NCBI GenBank assembly: GCA_019313505.1
Contig: JAFDBA010000040.1
Span: 1 to 18,527 of the forward strand
Reading direction: 5' to 3'
Source of the DNA: Deltaproteobacteria bacterium
GTDB taxonomy: Bacteria > Desulfobacterota > Desulfobacteria > Desulfobacterales > UBA11574
DNA: 18,527 bases
Shown: positions 6,543 through 13,469 of the stretch, piece after piece
Layout of the letters: every line of letters begins with the position of its first letter
How positions within the stretch are numbered: the first letter of the stretch is position 1
The notes under the pieces: generated by a model
The model's input: only the letters and a program-made list of their open reading frames with translations
What the model was told of the DNA's origin: nothing
Databases searched by the model: none
Made by a program: the position numbers and the translations under genes

Positions 6543-7859
6543 ATGAAACTGCACCTGGTAAGCTTAGGCTGTGCTAAAAATCTTGTTGACAGTGAACTGA
6601 TGCTGGGCCGACTCATGAACGCCGGCTGGACCATCACCCGGGACCCCGGAGAAGCCGATATAATAATCATCAATACTTGTAGCTTTATCGAATCCGCTGT
6701 AAACGAATCTATTGACACCATTCTTGCTCTGGCAAAGTATAAGCACGATGGGCTCTGCCGTCGTCTCATAGTCGCCGGATGCCTCCCTGAGCGTTTCAGG
6801 GAAGAAATCGTCACTGCCATTCCTGAAGTTGACTTCTTCTTGGGAACCGGCGCATTTGACAAAGTTGTAAGCGCTGTTGACGGATCTTTGAATGCTGTGG
6901 GATGTTTTTTGCCGGACCCGAATTTAACACGTTTTCAGCAGCAGGAAGTCCCAAGAATACGCAGTGCTTCTCACATGGCTTATCTTAAAATTGCGGAGGG
7001 ATGTAACCGGCACTGCACATATTGTATTATCCCAAAGCTTCGAGGAAAACAAAGAAGTCGCCCCCTTGAAGATATTGTTACTGAAGCACGTTACTTGATC
7101 TCATCGGGTGTAAAGGAACTCATTTTGGTTGCACAGGATACAACATGCTATGGTATGGATCTGTGCCCGCCAATCTCTCTAAGCCTGCTGCTTGAATGTC
7201 TTTCTGAACTATCAGAAACAATATGGATCAGACTTTTGTATGGGCATCCGGAAACTATAAAGGATAATGTTATCAAAACTATTTCCATTCGCCCAAATAT
7301 ATGCTCTTATTTTGACATTCCGATTCAACATTCAAGTGACGGTGTCTTAAAAAAGATGGGGCGCAATTATACCTCTGATAACCTTCGCAGGCTTTTTGAT
7401 AAAATCCGGTCATCTGTCTCAGATGCCGCTTTAAGGACAACTGTAATCGTCGGTTTCCCGGGAGAGACGGATAATGATTTTGAAAAGCTTTTATCCTTTG
7501 TAAAGGATATATGTTTTGATCACCTGGGAGTCTTCATGTATTCTGATTCCAAAGACCTCAGCTCTCACAGACTCCCCGAACACATTCCTGAAAGTGTGGC
7601 CAAAGATCGATATGACAGGCTCATGTCCTGTCAGTTGAAGATATCCCTGAAGAATAACCAAAAGCATTTAGGCAGGATTTATGACGTTATTGTGGAAAAT
7701 ACCACTGGAGAGAATCTTTTCCAAGGCCGCACGTTTTTTCAGGCCCCGGATGTCGATGGCATTACCTATATTCATTCCGAGCAATTGAAAATAGGCTCAT
7801 TTATCGGTATAAGGGTTGAAAACGCATTTGAATATGACCTTACAGGAGCAATTGTATGA
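6543..7859 (+). CDS. rimO: ribosomal protein S12 methylthiotransferase
   Basis: RimO is a radical-SAM enzyme that adds a methylthio group to the conserved Asp of ribosomal protein S12, using two [4Fe-4S] clusters. The 438-aa protein starts MKLHLVSLGCAKN as RimO proteins do. The N-terminal UPF0004 domain carries three cluster cysteines, Cys10, Cys46 and Cys80. The radical-SAM CxxxCxxC is Cys154, Cys158 and Cys161 (AEGCNRHCTYCIIP). A C-terminal TRAM domain covers about the last 65 residues. LGCAKNLVDSE and the overall length favour RimO over MiaB. No ribosome site is evident before the ATG, and the leader may be very short. The stop overlaps the next start (ATGA), so the prenyl synthase gene is translationally coupled. 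Confidence 0.95.
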   Translation: MKLHLVSLGCAKNLVDSELMLGRLMNAGWTITRDPGEADIIIINTCSFIESAVNESIDTILALAKYKHDGLCRRLIVAGCLPERFREEIVTAIPEVDFFLGTGAFDKVVSAVDGSLNAVGCFLPDPNLTRFQQQEVPRIRSASHMAYLKIAEGCNRHCTYCIIPKLRGKQRSRPLEDIVTEARYLISSGVKELILVAQDTTCYGMDLCPPISLSLLLECLSELSETIWIRLLYGHPETIKDNVIKTISIRPNICSYFDIPIQHSSDGVLKKMGRNYTSDNLRRLFDKIRSSVSDAALRTTVIVGFPGETDNDFEKLLSFVKDICFDHLGVFMYSDSKDLSSHRLPEHIPESVAKDRYDRLMSCQLKISLKNNQKHLGRIYDVIVENTTGENLFQGRTFFQAPDVDGITYIHSEQLKIGSFIGIRVENAFEYDLTGAIV

Positions 7860-8836
7860 GCGACACAAAGCATAAGATCCTTGCCCTGGTAAAAGATGAT
7901 CTCGCGGCAATTGAAACCGCCCTCGAGGAAAATTTAAATCCGCATTTAGACCTGGTGTCCCAAACCGCCAGACATATATTGTTCAGCGGCGGCAAGCGCT
8001 TAAGACCTTTGCTTATGGTCCTTTCAGCCAGGATTTGCGGTTACGACGGGAACTATGACAAAACGTTCTCGACCATTTTTGAATACTTGCATGCCGCCAC
8101 CCTGTTGCACGATGATCTTGTGGACCAAGCAACATTGCGGAGAGGCAAACCGGTGGCCCATTCTATATGGGGCAATGCTACCGCTGTCCTTGTGGGAGAT
8201 TTTCTCCTCGCCCGCTCTCTTTCCATCGCCGCTGAGACAGAACTGCCTGATGTTATCAGGATAGTAGCAGAAATTACTGAAAACATGTCCCAGGGCGAAA
8301 TTCATCAGCTTATGAGAAAAGGGAGTTTAGACCTCACCGAAAAAGAGTACATGGAGATCATAACACGCAAGACCGCTGTTCTTTTTCAGGGGACATGCCG
8401 TGTAAGTGCCCTGATTTCGGGTGCACCAAAGGAAAAGGAAACCGCCCTGTCGGACTACGGTTTCAACCTTGGAATCGCTTTTCAGATGGTCGATGATCTT
8501 CTCGACTACACACCGGATACCGACATTCTTGGAAAAGAGGTCGGAGCAGATCTCAAAGAAGGGAAACTTACCCTTCCGGTTATATATTCCCTTAAAGCTG
8601 CGAATACAAAAGACCGTATACAGATGGAAAAAATAATAAAAAACAAAGATTTCTCTGTTAATGATTTTGAAACATTGATAGGACTGATGAAAAAGTACGG
8701 GGGGCAAAAACATACCGAAAAACTGGCAAGGGATTACGTTGGAAATGCAAAGGACTCACTGGCAGTATTTAAAATTTCAAAAACCAAAGAGATTCTTTTG
8801 ATGATTGCCGATTATACTCTGGCCCGCAACCTGTAA
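7856..8836 (+). CDS. trans-polyprenyl diphosphate synthase
   Basis: This enzyme condenses isopentenyl diphosphate onto an allylic diphosphate to make the long side chain of a quinone, probably menaquinone, or another polyprenyl chain. The ATG at 7856 overlaps the rimO stop by 4 bases. The 326-aa protein has the class I motifs: GGKRLRP at 45-51 for substrate binding, the first Asp-rich motif DDLVD at 86-90 followed by RRGKP (95-99), and the second motif DDLLD at 213-217 preceded by FQMV. The spacing DDxxD with two residues between is the long-chain, octaprenyl/heptaprenyl-like form. Product chain length cannot be read from sequence alone, so I give no gene symbol. The next gene starts 36 bases downstream and may be in the same operon. 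Confidence 0.93.
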   Translation: MSDTKHKILALVKDDLAAIETALEENLNPHLDLVSQTARHILFSGGKRLRPLLMVLSARICGYDGNYDKTFSTIFEYLHAATLLHDDLVDQATLRRGKPVAHSIWGNATAVLVGDFLLARSLSIAAETELPDVIRIVAEITENMSQGEIHQLMRKGSLDLTEKEYMEIITRKTAVLFQGTCRVSALISGAPKEKETALSDYGFNLGIAFQMVDDLLDYTPDTDILGKEVGADLKEGKLTLPVIYSLKAANTKDRIQMEKIIKNKDFSVNDFETLIGLMKKYGGQKHTEKLARDYVGNAKDSLAVFKISKTKEILLMIADYTLARNL

Positions 8837-8872
8837 ATATGCTTAAATACCTTCGGAGGAGATAAAAAAAAC

Positions 8873-10078
8873 ATGTCCGTATCTTCTAAAACCATCATCC
8901 CATTTGTTTTTGTAGTATATTTCTTTTCAGTTGTGCTTATTCTGCCTCCTGTTGTTCAGGCAAAAAATCAGATTCCTACAAAGACTGTTGTTGTGATGGG
9001 GACAGGTAAAATACGTCGAGGAAACTCTGCCAAGGCAAGGGAAAAGGCAATCACCGACAGCCTTGTTTCAGCAGTGGACAGGGTAACAGTGGAACTTTTT
9101 CCTTTAGAATCACTGGTTCGAAACTTTCAGGCATTCAATGAAATGATTTATGGCCAGACCGATAAATTCATTCAGGATTACAAAGTACTGGCAGAATTTC
9201 CATCTACAGACAATTACAGGGTAATGGTGGAGGCAACCGTTTCAATAATCACTTTAAAAAAACTCATTTCAAGCGCCGGAATTTTACTTGGGAAAAAGCC
9301 CCTGCCAAGAATTCTGGTTTTAGTTTCAAATCAGAATCTTGAAGACCGCATACCAAAGTACTGGTGGGGACAGGAGGAATATTTATCAGAATCTTTCTCG
9401 ATAAATGCTCTGGTTAACACCATGAAAACAAAGGGATTTCCAAATATTAATAACGACATAATAGCTCAAAATACTATAGTTGATCCCATATACGACAAAC
9501 CTGATCTTAATGATCTTGAAGCGGTTAACCTCGGTCTCAGTTCACATGCAGAGGTGGTAATCGTCGGAAAGTCGGCTGCAAGCAGAGTACCTAATATCAT
9601 TGGAGGAAACATAAGGTCATTCAGGGGAACTGTATCAGCCCGTGCAATTCGGACAGATACGGGTTCAGAAATCGCAACTACAATGCAAACCTCCGTAACA
9701 ACAAATACAGATGAAATTACCGGGACCAGGGATGCGCTTTCAAGAGTCGGATCTCTTGCAGGTGAAGACCTTGCTTCTAAAATAGTTGCTGCCTGGCAGA
9801 AACAAGAGAAACAATCCAACATTCTTGAAATCATAGTTGAGGGTACCGGCGATATTGCAAATTTTGAAAAGTTCCGTCGTATTATCAACAATATACCGGG
9901 TATGAAGAATCTTCAAATAAAGGAACTGAAGCCTGATGAAGCAACTATCATGGTCGATTTTCAGGGAACTGCCAAAGAGCTTGCGGATGCCTTGATACTC
10001 AATACCTCTGGATCCATCAATATTAATATTTACGAAGTATCTCAGGATCGTTTAAAAATTGAGCTAATGCCCGGTTAA
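8873..10078 (+). CDS. exported protein with FlgT/LPP20-like N-terminal region
   Basis: The ATG at 8873 follows a strong GGAGGAG (8855-8861). A Sec signal peptide spans residues 1-30 with likely cleavage after VQA. The mature region opens with TVVVMGTGKIRRGNSAKARE (about 38-57), then AITDSLVSAVDRVTV. This glycine/AR...A-rich helix-strand pattern is seen in FlgT/LPP20-type periplasmic domains. A middle domain includes ILVLVSNQN (147-155) and EVVIVGKSAAS. The C-terminal part (about 315-401) is another alpha/beta unit ending IELMPG. No catalytic motif is evident and there are no flagellar genes nearby, so a flagellar role is doubtful; it is more safely called an uncharacterised periplasmic protein. 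It lies 36 bases after the prenyl synthase gene. Confidence 0.85.
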   Translation: MSVSSKTIIPFVFVVYFFSVVLILPPVVQAKNQIPTKTVVVMGTGKIRRGNSAKAREKAITDSLVSAVDRVTVELFPLESLVRNFQAFNEMIYGQTDKFIQDYKVLAEFPSTDNYRVMVEATVSIITLKKLISSAGILLGKKPLPRILVLVSNQNLEDRIPKYWWGQEEYLSESFSINALVNTMKTKGFPNINNDIIAQNTIVDPIYDKPDLNDLEAVNLGLSSHAEVVIVGKSAASRVPNIIGGNIRSFRGTVSARAIRTDTGSEIATTMQTSVTTNTDEITGTRDALSRVGSLAGEDLASKIVAAWQKQEKQSNILEIIVEGTGDIANFEKFRRIINNIPGMKNLQIKELKPDEATIMVDFQGTAKELADALILNTSGSININIYEVSQDRLKIELMPG

Positions 10079-10115
10079 TCCTAAAAACGTAACTTCTCGA
10101 TAAATTATAGAGCCA

Positions 10116-10309
10116 ACTGGTAATAAAATATAACATGTCTGGCTGTTTGAGCAGGTTAGTGAGCCTTAAGAAAAAACAGCGAATAAGATCATTCATCTTT
10201 TAAACATATGATGGTGCTTTTAACCAATTGGTATTAAAGGATTGGCTACTGTTTTTTCTTTAGGCTCACTTAAATGCGAGTTCCAGACAGGTTATATTTT
10301 GTTATCAGT
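10116..10309. repeat. MITE-like 194-bp inverted-repeat element
   Basis: The arms 10116-10179 and 10249-10309 are inverted copies. The outer 27 bases match at 24 positions (both contain AAAATATAAC and TGTCTGG), and the inner 21 bases match at 20 (GTGAGCCT then AAGAAAAAACAG). The middle of the arms is less conserved. The loop of about 69 bases includes the palindrome CCAATTGG. No ORF of note and no clear target-site duplication were seen. This is consistent with a miniature transposable element or a large RNA hairpin. It fills most of the 10079-10430 gap; the rest is AT-rich and non-coding, apart from a possible short remnant ORF. Confidence 0.7.
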
Positions 10310-10430
10310 CGGCGGGGCATGATAATCATTTATTACACCAGAACTTATTGATAATTTACCTAAAAACGATCTATCTGTTGAAAATATTTACGAGATTGAA
10401 CTGTTTCCCGTTTAATGGAAAAATAAATCA

Positions 10431-10988
10431 TTGAGCATTAATATTCCCAATATTTTAACAGTTAGCAGGATATTACTTACTCCCCTTTTTGTAATTTTCC
10501 TTCTAAGGGATATGTTTTCATTTGCACTTCTGGTTTTTAGTGTTGCAGCAATTAGTGACGGACTGGATGGCCTGCTGGCAAAGTATTTTAATCAATATAC
10601 CGTGCTTGGCGCTTACCTTGACCCCATCGCTGATAAGCTTTTGTTGGTCTCTGCTTTTGTAAGCCTGGCTGTTCTTAAAATCATTCCCCCCTGGTTGACT
10701 GTTATTGTAATCAGCCGTGATATTATGATTATAACCGGAATCTCCATTTTTGCAATTACGGATATCCATATTGAAATGAAACCGAGTCTTGTCAGTAAAT
10801 GTACTACGGTTGCCCAGTTGTCCACCATCTTTTTAACCCTTCTCCACCCACAAATTCCAGGCGTCCACATAATTAAATCATCGCTGTTCTGGATTACAGC
10901 AGGGTTAACCATAACTTCCGGACTTCATTATATTTATATTGGCTTGAACGTTCTCCAAAACGCTACCGGGAAAAACCATACGAAGTGA
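10431..10988 (+). CDS. pgsA: CDP-alcohol phosphatidyltransferase (PgsA-type)
   Basis: This membrane enzyme probably makes phosphatidylglycerol phosphate from CDP-diacylglycerol and glycerol-3-phosphate. The 185-aa protein starts at TTG 10431 with NIPNILTVSRILLTP, the usual PgsA N-terminus; the ribosome site is weak (GGA at 10417-10419). The CDP-alcohol motif is complete: Asp43, Asp46-Gly47, Ala50-Lys51, Gly60, Asp64 and Asp68, with Lys in place of the usual Arg after Ala. Several hydrophobic membrane segments follow. A role in another CDP-alcohol reaction cannot be excluded, because the acceptor specificity is not readable from these motifs. Confidence 0.85.
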   Translation: MSINIPNILTVSRILLTPLFVIFLLRDMFSFALLVFSVAAISDGLDGLLAKYFNQYTVLGAYLDPIADKLLLVSAFVSLAVLKIIPPWLTVIVISRDIMIITGISIFAITDIHIEMKPSLVSKCTTVAQLSTIFLTLLHPQIPGVHIIKSSLFWITAGLTITSGLHYIYIGLNVLQNATGKNHTK

Positions 10989-11048
10989 GAGCAAATATGG
11001 ATTTTTTGAATTTTAATTTTATATGTTCCTTCTGGAAAAAATAAAATT

Positions 11049-11234
11049 ATGATAACATTTTTAAAAGATGAGGCAGGCAGGCGTTCAGGAATTGTAAGAC
11101 GGGTATTTTTATACACCATCCATATCCCTGAGCGAAGATCGGGTAAAGAAAGAAGGAAAGGATTAGACCGTAGAAATAAAAAGGGATTTAGGCTCCCGAT
11201 TGATTTTGAACGTAGAGCGGCTTTCAAATTTTGA
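11049..11234 (+). CDS. possible small Arg-rich protein (61 aa)
   Basis: The ATG at 11049 has only a weak upstream site. The 61-aa product is very basic, with repeated RR pairs (ERRSGKERRKGLDRRNKKG and FERRAAF). Short 'ERRSGKDRR'-type motifs occur in many small or linker regions of deltaproteobacterial proteins, which mildly supports it being real. No domain is recognised. It is the last + strand ORF before the convergent sucD. Confidence 0.45.
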   Translation: MITFLKDEAGRRSGIVRRVFLYTIHIPERRSGKERRKGLDRRNKKGFRLPIDFERRAAFKF

Positions 11235-11276
11235 ATTTACTATCACTTAAAACAAATCATCAAAAATAAAAATTTA

Positions 11277-12146
11277 TCAAAAAACCTCCGAACACAATTC
11301 CCCAAATAAACCAAGATTCTCACAAATATGAATTCCACATGCTTTCATGGCTTCAATCTTCCCCTGGGCCGTACCGCTGCTGCCACTTATGATTGCACCG
11401 GCGTGCCCCATGCGTCGCCCTGGAGGCGCTGTCAGGCCCGCAATAAATCCCACCACCGGCTTTGTTACATTCTTTGTTATAAATTCGGATGCCTCCTCTT
11501 CAGCAGTTCCGCCAATTTCACCAACCATAACGATACCCGTAGTCTCTGTATCCTTTTCAAAGGCATCAAGACAGTCTATAAAGTTAGTGCCGTTTACAGG
11601 ATCACCGCCGATACCGATACAGGTTGTTTGCCCGATTCCTTGCAGGGTTAACTGATGAACTACTTCGTAGGTGAGGGTTCCGGAACGTGAAACAACACCC
11701 ACCGGCCCGCCAGGCTTATGGATCGGACCGGGCATGATACCGATCTTGCACTGGCCGGGGGTGATAATACCCGGACAATTGGGACCGATGAGGCGGGATG
11801 TTTTACCCTCCATGTAATTTTTAACTTTTATCATATCCATAACCGGAATCCCTTCGGTTATGGCTACAATAAGATCGACCTCGGCGTCTGTGGCCTCCAT
11901 GATGGCATCGGCCGCAAATGCAGGGGGCACAAAAATCATGCTGCAATTTGTCCCTGTCTGAGCTACGGCTTCCTTAACGGTATTGAATACAGGAATATAG
12001 TCCATCTTCTGGCCGCCCTTGCCGGGGGTTACTCCGGCAACCACGTTTGTGCCATAAGCCACACACTGTTGGGTGTGAAACTGACCCTCTTTCCCTGTAA
12101 TTCCCTGAACCAAAAGTCGTGTATTATTATCAACAAATATGCTCAC
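11277..12146 (-). CDS. sucD: succinate-CoA ligase (ADP-forming) alpha subunit
   Basis: SucCD interconverts succinyl-CoA and succinate with formation of ATP (or GTP). The start is GTG 12146 with GGGGGAG 5 bases upstream (12152-12158 on the + strand). The 289-aa protein carries the CoA-binding Rossmann domain (about 1-125; GITGKEGQFHTQQ at 15-27) and the ligase domain, with the phosphorylated His248 in RRMGHAGAIISG. SRSGTLTYE and GIGGDPVNGTNF are the usual alpha-subunit loops. It lies 59 bases downstream of sucC on the same strand. In the context of the transcarboxylase and meaB genes it probably handles the succinyl-CoA made from or for methylmalonyl-CoA. Confidence 0.97.
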   Translation of the reverse strand: MSIFVDNNTRLLVQGITGKEGQFHTQQCVAYGTNVVAGVTPGKGGQKMDYIPVFNTVKEAVAQTGTNCSMIFVPPAFAADAIMEATDAEVDLIVAITEGIPVMDMIKVKNYMEGKTSRLIGPNCPGIITPGQCKIGIMPGPIHKPGGPVGVVSRSGTLTYEVVHQLTLQGIGQTTCIGIGGDPVNGTNFIDCLDAFEKDTETTGIVMVGEIGGTAEEEASEFITKNVTKPVVGFIAGLTAPPGRRMGHAGAIISGSSGTAQGKIEAMKACGIHICENLGLFGELCSEVF

Positions 12147-12205
12147 TTTAACTCCCCCGCTTTTTTGTTTTCAGCCTTCTGTCCTCCTACTTCTGCCCTC
12201 TGCCG

Positions 12206-13369
12206 TCAGCCGGCAACCAGCTCCGCCACCTTCTGCGCCGCATCCTTCATATCCGCAGCGGTGGTAAGGTTAAGACCTGATTCAGCCAGAATTTTTCGAC
12301 CTTGTTCTACGTTTGTCCCTTCCATCCGGATCACCACAGGAACATTGATACCTGTTTTTTCTGCCGCATGGACAACACCTTCTGCCAGAACGTCACAACG
12401 TAATATCCCACCGAAAATATTAATCAGAATCCCCTTTACATTCTTATCTCCTAACATTATCCTGAAACCGTTCTCAACCATTTCCGCACTGGCTCCCCCC
12501 CCCACGTCCAGAAAGTTGGCAGGCTCGGCACCGGCCAGTTTAATGATATCCATGGTCGCCATTGCCAGGCCTGCTCCATTAACCATATTCCCAACGTTGC
12601 CGTCCAGTTTGATGTAATTGAGATGAAACTTGGAAGCTTCAACCTCCAGAGGGTCTTCTTCATCAATATCGCGGTATTCAATGATGTCCTTATGGCGATA
12701 CAGGGCGTTGTCGTCGAAATCGACTTTGGCGTCCAGGGCGACCACCGCATCCTCGGCTGTGATTACAAGAGGATTAATCTCCACCAACGAACAATCGTAA
12801 TCCATAAACAGTCTGTAAAGGTTTCCAAGCATGGAAACAAACGGCCTCATCACGGAAGATGACAGATTCAGTCCAAAAGCAGCCTCACGGCAGTGAAAGG
12901 GCTGGATACCCACAAGAGGATCAATGAAAACCTTGATGATCTTTTCGGGAGTTTCGGCGGCAACCTCTTCAATATCCATTCCTCCGGCCTCGCTGGCCAT
13001 AATAACAATTTTGGCGGTTGCCCGGTCCGGAATAATGCTCAAATAAAGTTCCTTTTCAATGTTGAGTCCTTGCTCAACCAGCACTTTCTTGACCCTCTTC
13101 CCCTCAGGCCCGGTTTGGTGGGTAACCAAATTCATTCCGATAATCTCACCGGCAATACCGGTAACTTCATCCATTGATCCCGCAAGTTTTACCCCGCCGC
13201 CTTTGCCCCGGCCGCCGGCATGAATCTGAGCTTTAACAACAACCGGAAATTTACCTAAATTTTTGGCAACCTTTTTGGCTTCATCAGAATTGAACGCAAC
13301 GCCGCCGTCAGGAATAGGAATGTTATATTTTTTAAATAATTCTTTTGCCTGATATTCGTGGATCTTCAT
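12206..13369 (-). CDS. sucC: succinate-CoA ligase (ADP-forming) beta subunit
   Basis: This is the beta subunit of succinyl-CoA synthetase, which binds nucleotide and Mg2+ through an ATP-grasp domain. The ATG at 13369 is preceded by GGGAGG (13379-13384 on the + strand). The 387-aa length and the MKIHEYQAKELFKKY N-terminus are typical. The ATP-grasp motifs are VVVKAQIHAGGRGKGGGVK (43-61) and the metal-site region SLVEINPLV. The C-terminal CoA-ligase domain contains LDVGGGA and NIFGGILRCD. It is followed by sucD in the same direction, and the upstream gap of 100 bases contains a hairpin repeat. ADP versus GDP preference cannot be decided reliably from sequence. Confidence 0.97.
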   Translation of the reverse strand: MKIHEYQAKELFKKYNIPIPDGGVAFNSDEAKKVAKNLGKFPVVVKAQIHAGGRGKGGGVKLAGSMDEVTGIAGEIIGMNLVTHQTGPEGKRVKKVLVEQGLNIEKELYLSIIPDRATAKIVIMASEAGGMDIEEVAAETPEKIIKVFIDPLVGIQPFHCREAAFGLNLSSSVMRPFVSMLGNLYRLFMDYDCSLVEINPLVITAEDAVVALDAKVDFDDNALYRHKDIIEYRDIDEEDPLEVEASKFHLNYIKLDGNVGNMVNGAGLAMATMDIIKLAGAEPANFLDVGGGASAEMVENGFRIMLGDKNVKGILINIFGGILRCDVLAEGVVHAAEKTGINVPVVIRMEGTNVEQGRKILAESGLNLTTAADMKDAAQKVAELVAG

Positions 13370-13401
13370 GATCCTGAGCCTCCCTTCTGAATTGAAGATT
13401 T

Positions 13402-13461
13402 TTGATTGAAGATTGAAGATTTATGCCCACAATTATCCAATCTTTAATCTTCGATATTCAA
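13402..13461. repeat. AT-rich inverted repeat between sucC and the 5S gene
   Basis: TTGATTGAAGATTGAAGATT (13402-13421) pairs imperfectly with the AATCTTTAATCTTCGATATTCAA-type arm at 13439-13461. GATTGAAGATT units are also directly repeated in the left arm. It is non-coding and probably forms a hairpin in the transcript, in the same style as the gaps at 15518-15554 and 15804-15881. Confidence 0.5.
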
Positions 13462-13469
13462 TTTTTACA

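Noticed and set aside
6467..6862. 131-aa minus-strand ORF covering the rimO start and promoter region
   Set aside because: It overlaps conserved rimO codons and the terminator/promoter, and its composition is unlike a real protein.
10995..11042. 15-codon ORF after pgsA
   Set aside because: It is too short and AT-rich, with only a weak ribosome site and no visible conservation signal.
11718..12617. Long antisense ORF (299 aa) over sucD and sucC
   Set aside because: It lies opposite two strongly conserved genes, spans their junction, and has no domain or ribosome site. It is a by-product of codon bias.
13389..13421. GATTGAAGATT direct repeats considered as a CRISPR fragment
   Set aside because: The units are about 9-11 bases, contiguous and without spacers of constant length, and no cas genes are nearby.
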